Positions 1 through 11,600 of a stretch of 64,000 nt of DNA are shown here, piece after piece; the stretch's first letter is position 1, and each line of letters starts with the position of its first letter. The position numbers and the translations under genes were made by a program. The notes under the pieces were generated by a model. It was not told where the DNA came from and did no database searches. It saw only the letters and a program-made list of their open reading frames with translations. Source of the stretch: Symsagittifera roscoffensis. Taxonomy: Eukaryota > Xenacoelomorpha > Acoela > Convolutidae. The DNA is taken from NCBI RefSeq assembly GCF_963678635.1, contig NC_087062.1, positions 27,554,833-27,618,832 on the forward strand, written 5' to 3'.

Positions 1-274
1 AAAATTCAAGCCGTGCTTACAATTTGCAGTTTCCGCTTAAAATTTGCGGATTATGGGACAGCGCTTTTTTACTATGTACAAATATATACTTTTTTGTGAT
101 TACTGCTGTTTCTTTGTGGTAGTTGCGGACTTTTGGAGCAATTTTGAGCGTAACAGTGTTTTAACTTTTTGTTCGTGGAATCCAAAACGGCATTGAAGAT
201 TAAGAAAAATAAGCGAAGAAAAATCTGGACTCTTGCGGAATCCGCGTACAATTTACAAATAACGCAGTTTGGCC

Positions 275-349
275 TCATAATGCTCAAATTCCTGACGCAA
301 TGGGAGGCTATTTTGAAAAAAATTCCATAAAAGTAGCAAGTCAGACTTC
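275..349. repeat. 75-bp direct repeat, left copy
   Basis: This stretch is repeated at 1559-1633 in the same orientation with about three mismatches. The two copies lie just outside the terminal inverted repeats of the element at 352-1558, so they look like a target duplication. Seventy-five bp is far longer than the usual 2-10 bp of DNA transposons, so insertion into an existing tandem duplication is an alternative. Confidence 0.8.
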
Positions 350-351
350 CC

Positions 352-1558
352 CGCACCGGAGTTCCATGGATAATAATCAATTATAATGGAAAAATGTTGT
401 CTAAAATGTTGTCATTATAATCCATTATTGTGGCAAATTTAGACCACGAAATCGATTATATTGTCATTATAATCGATGATTTTCGTAAGAACACAATCCA
501 TTAAAATCCATTATAGTGGATTATAATCCATTTAAAATCCATTATAATAGCTTCTGATCCTTTTAAAATCCATTATAACTGATTATAATGGATTATAATC
601 TATACACTTTTTTGCAAAATCAATTTGCAATTTTTCTGCGTTACTCAAGGGCTACTCGCAATCTAAACCTAATCGAATTAACCCCCTCCCCACTTGTCCC
701 CCAATCCGCGTTTGCCCAAACCCCCTCCCCTCACTCCCCTACGCTTATCCCTACGCCCACCCCCATGTTTGCTAAAGGTTATCCCCAACCCCCCCCCCCC
801 CATGTTACAGTCCCCCCAGTTTTTTTTACCATTTTCAACGAGGACGGAGGAGGGAGTATACTCAGTTGTTCAGGTTACCCTCCAGCCCACATTTTTTACC
901 TCCATAAAGGGGGGGGGGGCGAATGGCGGTTATGGTAAACTGGCAGGGAGGTGGGAGGGGGAGGTAAACTGGGGGGATGTAAATTATAAACCCCCTCCCC
1001 AAAGTCTACCAACTACAAATAAACAACCCTCCATAAAGGGGGGGGGGGCGAATGGCGTTTGTGGTAAGCTGGCAGGGAGCTGGGGGGAACAAGGGGGGGG
1101 GGGTGTATAAACAGGGAGGAAAACGGGGTGGGGGATTAAACAGGGAGGGGTAAACTGGGTATATAAGACAAAAATTATAAAAACTGAAAAGTGAAAAGTA
1201 AAATTTTATGAAACCTAATAAAGCAACTGCACTAAACAGGAAATGCGATAACTTTGAAAAAACTTGTAAATTTCATGACTAACCTCTCGAAAAAATCCAT
1301 TGTAATTTATTATAACCGATCATAAGCGGTTATATTGGGGATTATATGAAAAAGCGATTATATGAAAAATATACGAAATATAATCCTTTTTTAATGGATT
1401 ATAATCTATTATAATCGATTATAATGGATTGCATTGATATAAAAAATAATGGATTGAAATCCATTTTTAATCTATTATAATCGATTATTATCAAAATTTA
1501 TTGAGACAGACCACAAAAACTCAATAGAATCGATTATTATCCATGGAACTCCGGTGCG
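352..1558. mobile_element. Non-autonomous TIR element with AT-rich arms and G/C-rich core
   Basis: The left end starts CGCACCGGAGTTCCATGG and the right end is its exact inverse, with about 27 bp of near-perfect terminal inverted repeat. Inside the ends, both arms carry many copies of ATTATAATCCATTATAATCG-like motifs. The core (about 680-1150) is C-rich on the left and G-rich on the right. No transposase frame is present. The class is unknown to me. Confidence 0.7.
680..1150. repeat. C-rich to G-rich minisatellite core
   Basis: C-runs (680-810) switch to G-runs (840-1150). Part of the G-rich side is a direct repeat: CCATAAAGG, a G run, CGAATGGCG, GGTAAACTGGCAGGGAG, seen near 901 and 1031. Open frames here are low-complexity proline/glycine translations and are not genes. 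Confidence 0.8.
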
Positions 1559-1633
1559 TCATAATGCTCAAATTCCTGACGCAATGGGAGGCTATTTTGA
1601 AAGAAATTCGGTAAAAGTAGCAAGTCAGACTTC
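1559..1633. repeat. 75-bp direct repeat, right copy
   Basis: Partner of 275-349, directly abutting the right terminal inverted repeat of the 352-1558 element. Confidence 0.8.
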
Positions 1634-1916
1634 ATGCCACGCAAATTTGTTTTTCGTTGCCTCAGAAGTCTATCAATCCCCAAATTGACCTGGAACAAAG
1701 TCTTAAACTGATTTATGACTTTGAGTATTGCTGAAATCTTACCGCGTGAAATGCCTCAGTCATTTCAACAGTGCCTGCTTCGGGAAGTGTCTCCTTCATG
1801 TTAGCCGATGCAGAGGATGAAATATTGGCAGGAGTCGAGATTAAGGGCTCGCTTCTTTTCCGAACATAACCGAGCATAGTTGGGCTAACAAACGACATGC
1901 GTTTTGAAGAAAACTC

Positions 1917-2538
1917 CTGAAAATTAATTCTTAACCGGGGAAGCTTACAAAAAAATTCAGAACTGAGATATGTCAAAATCACTATAAATTGATGAAAGAA
2001 TCAACGATGCTTTTGCTTACTTTTTTGAGCAAGAAGTGTGAATTTTTGGTTACAAAAAGTAGCAGTTGAACTTTAGGTTACAAACTTCAGGAACAGAGAT
2101 TGAATGTTTGATTGAAATCTGAATTGTGTATTCAAATTTTGAGCACATTACCATTTGTTGACCCATTTGAATTTGATCTATTCTTTTGTATTGGATTAGT
2201 GGTCATCTTTTTTGGTTAAGAATCGAGAGTGTTTTTACTAACTGAAATCGAATTAGAAAAGAATCGCTTTATCTGATATAACTTTGAAAAGATTTCAATC
2301 AAAACAATATTTACAAGAAAAACAGAAGTTCTCGTGTTATTATGGTACCCCCAAATGATTTTAATGCTTTTTTATTTTAATTAAAGTAATTATGGGTTAA
2401 AATGATTAAAAGTTATGTTCCCCTATCGAGTTTTATAGGCCTTTAAGTTGTTTATAAGACAGGCAAGGCGTAGCAAGGCGAACCTCAGAATATTCTGACT
2501 GTTTTTAAAACTTTTACTTTAAGACACTGTTATTTTAG
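1917..2538 (+). other. Slo2 intron sequence, nothing further recognised
   Basis: AT-rich sequence between the minus-strand exon-like piece and the first visible Slo2 exon. It ends in TATTTTAG, the acceptor of that exon. I see no gene in it. Confidence 0.6.
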
Positions 2539-2688
2539 GGAGAAGAGTAATTCTCGCGAAGAGTGGGAGAGGGACTACTCCCACAGCAGTGGCCAGGAGA
2601 TCTACCACAAGCGACTCAGAGGAAGTCTCTTCTTCGGGGAATACGTAGACGCCAACTTCTCCTTTGCCGCATTCCACGCGCACAAAAA
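2539..2688 (+). CDS. Slo2 exon a (late RCK1)
   Basis: Encodes [17 protein letters not shown] and AAFHAHKK, closely matching the RCK1 C-terminal region of vertebrate KCNT1. Acceptor TATTTTAG, donor GTAACC; it enters with one base of a split codon and leaves in phase 2. Confidence 0.93.
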
Positions 2689-5600
2689 GTAACCATGACT
2701 GAACCGAAACAGTTCACAAAAAAAAATAACTTTTCTCCAGTAGGACTGCTCTGAAAAAGTACTAAAACTGGAGCCAAATTTGGGATCCAGCCAACTCTCA
2801 GCGTTGAACAACCTCATAATTTGAAACACGGACTTCGTAAAACTTCTTTAAAAAAAACTGATCAAAAAATGTCAATTTTTCTACTTTGTTTTGAGCCTGT
2901 AGTCCTATGAACTTCTGTAACCTGCTACTCTGTTTCTATCCAGTGTACTACAAAGCACAGAAAACGAACGCTCGGGTTTAAGAACTTTCATTCGATATAA
3001 ATAAATTATTTGTTCGATTTAGATACGGCATCACCTTGATTGGAGTGCAGCCGAAGGGAGAAGACGCCATGTTGAATCCAGGTCCATCACACATCATGAG
3101 TGAGAGTGACATCTGCTACTACATCAACACCACCAAGGAGGAGCAGAGCAGTCTAGTCGCCCCCAAGAAGAAGGGCAGCAGGTGGGCAAAGGTCAGCTCA
3201 CTCGGCATGATTGGCGGCAGGGGCAGTAGTAGGGGGGACCAGGTGCAGATGACGGAGAAGCAGATCAGACGGGAACTCATCGAAGGTCGGTAGGGACCTC
3301 ATCAGGTGTCTGTTTATTGTTTATCCCTTTCAGACTTTCTTGACAACAGAATTCTAAGTTAGCTATTAATGTTTTAGCTGCCGACCTTACAGGTGGGATG
3401 ATAGTAAAGTTGAGTGGAAGTCTTGTTGCGTTGCAAAACATGCACTGAAAACATCCTCGCAGCATATTAAGACATAGTCATGGTTAACCTAAAGCACCCT
3501 GATGGTTTCGAAGCTTAAAAAAATCGTCCGCAGTTTCTTTAGAGTTTCCGAAAGAGTATAGCTTTTATCACAAAAATCAAAGAGCATTAAAAGTTTTAAA
3601 CGGCTCGTTTTCCTTTCCCCATCAATTTTATGTGGCTTTCTATGGTTGTGAATGGACTAGCTTTAAATTATGAGGGTATCAAAAATCAAGTTGTCGACGA
3701 AACTAAAGTTTATATTAGTATCATAAGTAGGGGATGAAATAGAGATTTCGAATGTAACCTTCAAATCTAATAAATGGCTATGGTGACACCAGTATGCTAG
3801 CTAACTTAATTGTTTGATCATTTTGACCGTGACGAGTCAAAAACAGTTGGGTTTTTTTTTAATCGAAATATATTCTTTCATGTCAAAATGACGATCACAA
3901 ATCTAACAGCAAGAAGAAAAATCACGGGTTTTGGGTCGATGAATGAATTTTATTGGATCACATTGAAATTGAGTTAGGGCTCTGTAATGCGTCTGTGTAT
4001 CATTTAGTTTCCTTCTCCTCATTTTGGCTCTCATGAGTATAGTGAGCAAAAACTATCGTAGATAACACGACATCATGATAACACTTTTTCGTTGAAATTA
4101 AAAAAACTGAAACATCGTCTGCATGAAACAAATGTAGTCTACTAGACAAAAACCGACAAGGAAAAAAAGGAATTTTGAGCATTTCAGCTGTAGCTTGCAA
4201 ATCATGTTCGTACGATCTGCGTCAAGAATAAAATTAAACAAGACTGCTCGTATCAGGGCGAAGCCCTGAATGTCCCGACTGCCTTTTAAGGTTTTTGGAG
4301 CAGTAATAAAATATAAAAATTAAATGTAATAAAAAGAAATGAAAATTTTTCTTTCTAAAGTTTGAAAGTTTCTTTGAAAATCATATCCCCACACGCCATA
4401 TAAAGTACAGAAGAAAAGATTTCGCTCCTTGTAACAAATCAATTATGGCAAATAGGCTTCTTTCAACCAATTTAGAACAATTTCTAGGACGGCTTAAATC
4501 TCCGAAATATATCACGCGTTAATTGTCACAAATTGGCCAAAATGGCAATCTTTAAACCCCCATAACTTTACGAAAAATGCTCACAGTTGAAATACCTTTT
4601 TTTTTAAATTTAAGCTCAGGACAACAATACTTTTCGAATGATATTAAAAAATTTGGTCAAAAAAGGCTAGTTAAAAAGTCGAAATTTGTCTGAAGACAAA
4701 AGAACACACCCGAGCACAAATATTCCGTTACTTTTGTATAATTTTTTGGGTTTTTTTCAAGTTATAGTAGTAGTAGTTTTTTTTCTGCTTGGTGTGATAA
4801 AAAGATCTGAATGAAAAACCTCAGATTAGGCATATTCGACAAACATAGTAAAACAAACAAATTGGATAACAACTTTTGTAAAAAACGGCTAGAAAAACAA
4901 AAACTTTCAAAGTTTGGTTTCAATTTTTTCAGCATGATTTTTCGACATTTTTGTTTTCAAAAGGTGCTAAAACAACCAAAAAAACTTTAGTCGAGTAAAA
5001 CTAAATTTTTTCCTCATACAATAAATAATTGTAAGCTTTTAAGCTAATAAAAGAAACACTTTTAAGCCAATTTTTCTCGACCGGAAAATTTCAAACCAGA
5101 TTTTCGCGATACCGGAATTGTTTTATGGAAACTTTTTGAGGTCGTTCAAGTCAAGTTACGACTGAAAGAACCTAAAAAGGATCTATCACTCAACTTCTCT
5201 GATGAATATTTGCGGTAGCTGATTTTGCGGTAGCTGATTTTGCGTAAGCAAAACTAAAACGCACCCGAATACAAAGTTGTTCCCTATTTTTTAAATGGTC
5301 GGAACAAAAACTAGAAAATTTTTTTACTACAAGAATAATTTTTTCTCAAGTTTTATAATATTTTTCTCAGACGTAAATTTTGGATTTATTTTGCTCAAAT
5401 TTAGGTTAAAAATCAAAAATGTAGTACCAGTTTTTCTTGAAATCGGACAAAATTTTTGGAAAAATGTTAATATTTTTCAAAATAGGACTGAAAAAAATTA
5501 AATTGATTTAAAGTGCTCGGCCAATTTCAATGATTTTTCGTAAAACAAAAAAGCTCGAACACAAAATTTTCTTCACATTTTCAATAGTAGGAACATGTAT

Positions 5601-8600
5601 TGAAAAATTCTACATATGTCGAATGACCCGTTTCTTTGATCATTAATGTCTTATATTGACTAAAAGGATAGGAAGCGAAATTTTCAGAGAAAGTTTCCTC
5701 AATTTGGAATTTTTATTGCAGCCCGAGTCATGCAATATACGGCTGCAATTATGATAGAAAACTCGACTGATATGATGCCTTTTTGTGATATACATGTTCT
5801 CATAACGGGACTGATCTCGCAGCGATAATCATCCCTAATTTAACAATTTTAAATAATAAATTCACTTCCAACTCTGTTTCATAGATAATTCATCGAAAAT
5901 CCCGAAAACCATTTATTTTCTCCTATGAATCAAGAAAAAAACCAGCAACATAGCGTAATAATTGTTCAGTTTACTGGATTTTTAATATGTATAATCAACT
6001 TTTCTTGATTTTAAGCGAAGATAGTGTAGAAATAAAGTGATGAATTGAGATCAGAAGATAGAGGGTTCTACTCCTCTCTGGATGTTGCTTTTGAGCATCC
6101 CGAAAAGCGTGAAAACAGCGGTGATTCAGAGATACTTAAGTTTTCATTTTTGATTCAGAGATGATTCAGCGCTAATTCGAAATTGAATTTTCAGTGCCAA
6201 TTCATTGAGGAATCATTCCTCATCAAGATATAACGTGACGCCTATCAGAGCCTGAATCAGCGGGGCGAACTTTTGTTTTTCTCCGAAAGAGCTCATTAAA
6301 AACACAAGACAACGTGCCTCCCCACTTTCGTGATCCTAACAGAGAGTAGCACATTGATTAGATGTTTTTGAACTTTCAAACTGGGGTCATTTTTTCTGAA
6401 CATTCGTTCTCGCTGTGATATTCGTTATGTGTTATATTTATTAAAGCCCATTTGTTCGTTGTTTATTTTTATCAAATAGATTCCAAAAAAGCTCAAGATA
6501 AACCAAATCTTCGCTTTAGAATTGATCGTTTTTGAATACCTGTCTTATGTTCACGTGCACAGGAAAGAACAATTCTTGAAAAAAAGTTTTTTTTCAGTGA
6601 AATATTGTCTTAACCTTTTTAATACTTGCACGGCAACCAAAAATTTCTTTCTAAAATTTTTGAAATAGTGTTTTAAAAAATCTTGTCAAAAAACGCAAAA
6701 CGAAAACGGCAATGTAAAACCCTTGAAATCATGCTTTTTATAGACAGTAACAGTGACGAAGACATCATTTCCTTCGGAACAAATGGTATGGTTTCCCAAT
6801 GCCTGCTTATGAAATTCTTTCAACGCTGCAAGAGACTAAAGATGGACCGACAATATTTCGAAGAATGCAAAAAACAAAAATCTGAGAAGGATATTTTTGT
6901 TCCGACCACTAAGAGTGAGAAACCTGACTTGCGGGTGTGCATTTTATCATCTTTTCGAAAAGTTTTTTTTACCTCGTCAGATGGAGCCGATTGCTCTGTA
7001 ATATATATCATATTGAAACCATTTTCGTTGTTATTTGATAAATATAAAAATATCTACCAATTAACCATTTTTTTTTCGATTTTGAGAAAAACTTTTTGAG
7101 CTTTTTGATTTTAAACACACTGTACAAAAGCACTAAATGTGTCACTGCGAAGCCAAACTGTGTGTTTTGTGAATTGTAAACGGATTCTGCAGCAAAGACG
7201 CTCTGTTTGTTCTTTATTTGTTCTTACGTTTCCTTTGATCGTTCCAACATAATTTTACCATGTTTACAGACTTGTCTCTGGATTCCAGAGACCTTCATAC
7301 AATAAATTTTGCGCCAGTGCACAGTTTGGCCTCGTAATGGTACAACAGCAACTTAGAGGATATTACAAAGAACAGAAACTGTCTTGATTCTTTGAAACTA
7401 TTTTTGCTACAGTTTTTTTTGAATGAAAATATGCTCTTTTGAAGTCTTTTCCCTAGCAATTAAAAGAGAACAGTTTGAAACAAAACACGACAAAAAAAAC
7501 TTTTATTTTTATTGCAGAAATAGTTTTGCGAAAGTTCCACTGGCCCTAAAAATAGAACCCTCTGCGCAGCAGCTTCATGTTCTCGTTTCTCCTTTTTTAA
7601 ATTTTTTTTGCACAAGAAAACTCGACAGCTTAAGCTTTTTCTGTGCTCAATTTAAAAAGATTTCAGATTCAAACCTTTTTGATGCGCTCTCATAAAAAGG
7701 CAAAGCTTCTTCAAAATTTAAAGTTTTGTTTTAAGCTCTTTAATGCTGCGCTGGCAGTAAGAAACCATTGTTATTCTTTCGGCCACTGAAAGTGCGCAGG
7801 ATTTTGTCTTCGGGTGTTTTAGTTTTTTTCTAACTCTTTTTTCGTTCAGATACCTCAAGTAATCTTTAGAATCGGTCAAATAATGTATCTTTTTATAGCC
7901 GTTTCACTTGTGATTTCAACGTTGTGAAAAAAATCTGAGTGTCGAGAAAAACTTTCTTGAATTTTATTTTCTTAATTTGACAGAATTAGCGAGCTAGTAG
8001 GCTTATAAAAAGCTACAAACAGTCTCATTTTTGTGATTTAAGTTAAGCCTTCAAAAATAAATGATACTTTATTTTAGCACGTTTTGGAATTTTGTTTTAG
8101 CCCCTTTTTTTAATAAATTTTAAATAAAATATAAAATTTTGCTGTAAAAAAATTGAAAACTCAAAAAAATTTCAGGATTTTTTAAATAAATTTTTAAAAA
8201 TTTCTTTTTTTTTGTTTTTTGGTAAAAACTGTTGCTGAATATAATCAAATTATTGTTTCTGTTCAACATGCCTCAGCTTTAAGCTTTTGTTTATATCCTC
8301 TTATATCATCAGCAAAATAACGAGACTATTTGAAAAAAAAAGTTTTTTATTTGTTTTTCATTATTGTGGTCGGAACTTTTTGTTCTACCTGCACAGCAAC
8401 CAGCTATGCTTGCTAAAACAATTTTTGCTTGATATATCAAATAGGTCAATGTCATTTGCGCTAAGCTATTCGCATGACATATCCGAACTTTTGTGTGTTC
8501 TATAAAGACTGTAACCTCTCATCGGAAAAGGTAGTGATTCAAAAATTGAATTGCTATCTAGTTTTCCACTGTTCTTTTTGTCCGAACATTGACCTATGAC

Positions 8601-11600
8601 ATAATCTGAGGCTTATTCAAATGATCTATTAATTTTAAAGAAAGTTTTTGTGAGCGGCAGCGCAATTTTCAAGTCAAAGCCGAAAAAAAAATAAAATTTA
8701 TGTTTTTCTGAAACTAAGGGAAATCCTCAGCGGTAAAAAGTCTGTTTTTGTCCATGATTTTGTCAAAAAAGATCATCGTGGTCTTTCTTCGTTCTGCATC
8801 ACATCACTCCTTCTTAAAACGAAGCTCTGATTTTTTTCTATCTCTATCTTTCTTGGGCCACCAACATGCGATTTTTTGTGTGAAACCAAAGAATTCATAT
8901 TTGATGCGATGTTTGTGGTTTGGCAAATCATTTGATGATACCATCAGAAACGCCGAACGGCCAAAAAGTTTCTTGTTCCAAATACTTGAATTGGAATTTA
9001 TAAAAAATATTAGCCAAATTTTGGTTTATGTGTGCTACTGATTTGAAAAAAAAACCAAAAATTAGACTCATCCGTCGCGTCAAACATGTTTGATTTAGTT
9101 TCGCCAATTTGTTCTTTTCTATCCCGCGTCACTTTCTATCCCCCATCAATCCAAATCTTCTTTTCAATAACTCGGTTGTTTCCGGAAAAACTCAAGTAAG
9201 GATGGGTTTTCTCATCAATTTAATCAGCTGATTCCGTAAAACTACAGAAAAGTTAACGTATTAATAGCTTCGAATTATCGAAAATCCTGGAGTTTTTGAT
9301 GCTGGAAACTTTCGATATCATCAAAGAAAATTTTATAAATCAATAAAAAATGAGAAAAAGAAAAGAATTTTTATATGCAGGGGCGGATCTAGGATTTTCT
9401 CGAGGGGGGGGGGGCGGATTTTCAAAAAATTTTCGCAAATTTTGACCCCCTTTTTTTTAGGTCGACCAAATTGATTTTTCGAGTTCTCCCAAAGCATTGT
9501 TTTGCCCCTATTTTGGCAAAGTTTTCTGCGCCGCAATTTTGGCAAAATGTTGGCAAAATTTTCTGCGCCGGAAAAACAGTCAAAAAAGCCGTTTTTGGGC
9601 ACTTTTTGAAAAATTTTGACAAAAAAATCGCGTTGTTTTGGCGCGCGCTCCCCCTCAAAAAATAGTTAATATTGGCGTAAAATTTTAGGATCGGTAGGCC
9701 AAAAATGGATTTCTTAAAAAGTATCAAAGGGGGGACCCTTTGGGTCGGCAGTGGGTCGAATCTCTAAAGAGAAACGTCCGCCCCCCCCCCCCCCGCCCCT
9801 CCCCCCTAAATCCGCCCCTGCTTATATGGTTTGTTTAAAGAAGAAATGTTTATAATGCTAACGGCTTCAAATCGCAGCACACTTAATTTGTTGATTTTGA
9901 ACACTTTTTTCGAAAAAATACTGTTTGTTTCTAGCTGCACTGAACACGAACCAAATCCCGCGATGTCGAGCAAGGGCCTCAGCTGTTGCAACACCCACCG
10001 ATAACTTCCCTAGTGGTGGCACAGGAGGGCTGCTTGTGGGAGGAGAGGTTAGCTCGCCCCAAACTGAACCCGAGGAGCACACCACAGATCCACATAATCA
10101 AAATTCAGGTTCAACTCACCCTATTTCGGGTGTTCCGTTGCCAACAATTCCAAACGGACGAGTGCGAGAGCCGATCAGAGCATCAACTAACAGTCAGTTA
10201 TTGTCTAATAATTATTTCATTTTTCAAAAAAAAAACTAAATTGTGGATAAAACTCGAACCAAATTTTGCAAACAGACGAAGCCATCTTTGTGAAAACAAT
10301 CTAAGTATTGCTGGAAAGTTTTTTTGAGTTTTTAAAATTTTTAAAGTGGGTTTATTGGTTTAATAATTGTCCAGGTATAACTAGTCTGACGCCTCACCAA
10401 TCGCACGGAGCAGTAGCCGGAGGATCTACCCCTGGCCCCGATCACATCCCCACGGGGACGACACAGTCTCCAATTCAGTGCACTGGAGGAGGTGCTAACC
10501 TGGCGCTTCCCCTCGGAGTGGCAATGCGAGGTTTGAGTTTTCTTAACGATATTTATATTTCGAAAACTGATGCTGGTTTAATTACTGCTAACTGTTAGAA
10601 CGAAGTTGTTGAAAACACACGAAACTTCCTAATATTGCAAGTATTTCACAGCTTCTTTTGCTCGTATGATTCGTCCAAGTAATTTTTAAGCAATTATCTC
10701 AACAGTTATTTGTTTTTCTTACCAGTTATGTATTTGAAAAGGGTTGTATATCTTTGAAAAAATAATAATACATTTTACTTTCCAGCTGTCAGGTTTGATG
10801 CGAGGTTATTATTACGAATGAGACTTTGAGTGAGCCTGTTCTGGTTGTTTAGGTCGTCGTGCAAGTATCATGCCCGTGTCAGACGAGTGTCTGAGCAACA
10901 ATATCATCCCGGACACTGACGACGGAGAGGAGATCCCAATTGAGGAGTGGCAGGAGAAGTACTCGGTCAGCTGCGGATTACATCCCTCAAAGTACGCATA
11001 ACTCCACTTATCAGCGGCTACTTTGTTTTTTTTCTTCAACTATTTGGACCAATTAGCTTCCTAATCTGCTTAACTTTAAGTTAGACTGTGATGAATAATC
11101 AGTGCATATGCCTTTTCACTCTTTTTGGAGCTAATTCTCTGACTTCTCCATTTAAATCTGGGAAACATATATTTATTTGTCATAGTTTTTCACTTTTTTG
11201 TTTTAGATACATGAAGGGCTACCCGGCGATCCTGCCCTACACTGGCTTCTGGTCTCCACAGGTGTACCTGATCCCTGATTTGAACACCCTCCAGCCCTGC
11301 TGTCTTAACATCACCCTACCATGTCTACACAGACCAACACATCTCAGGTTAGCCTTTTCTTTTGCTTTTATGATGTTTTTTGAGATCAAATATTTCTTAT
11401 AGAACTGCTTAACTTAACTGTAATATAGCTTCAGACTTGCGATGAGTAAAAACAATCAGAATTAATGATAATGGTTGTTTGTTTTTTTTTTCCCAGAATT
11501 TTGGTCATTTGAACCATTTTAATACATGGTTCCTCTGATGTTTTGGGACTGTTTTGGAAAAGCAAAAAAATTATACGACTGAATTAACTGGATGATTGAA

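Larger units (their letters stand above)
100..1916 (-). pseudogene. Exon-like pieces of an unrecognised gene, split by a transposon
   Basis: On the minus strand two pieces look like exons. The first is 1916 to 1743, after a TTTTCAG acceptor and before a GTAAGA donor. The second begins at 1689 after TTGTTCCAG. Both are phase 0 and read through without a stop (ending MTEAFHA, then VNLGIDRLLRQRK). The second continues through SLPLRQEFEHY and is then cut at 1558 by the TIR element. Beyond the element the same coding stretch resumes at 349 as a second copy, reaches one in-frame TAA after LRYL, then continues in a protein-like frame to a TAA at 100. I do not recognise the family. It lies antisense inside a Slo2 intron. 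It may be a nested gene broken by insertion, or old transposon coding sequence. Confidence 0.35.
3286..9934 (+). other. Slo2 intron, 6.6 kb
   Basis: AT-rich intron. It holds a copy of dispersed family R1 (4237-4740), a copy of family R2 (5080-5310), a low-confidence open frame at 6683-7099 and a hAT-like MITE (9378-9820). I see nothing else recognisable; 7100-9370 is AT-rich with short frames only. Confidence 0.6.

Noticed and set aside
588-1110. Proline- and glycine-rich open frames
   Set aside because: Produced by poly-C and poly-G runs in the core of a TIR element; no coding signal.
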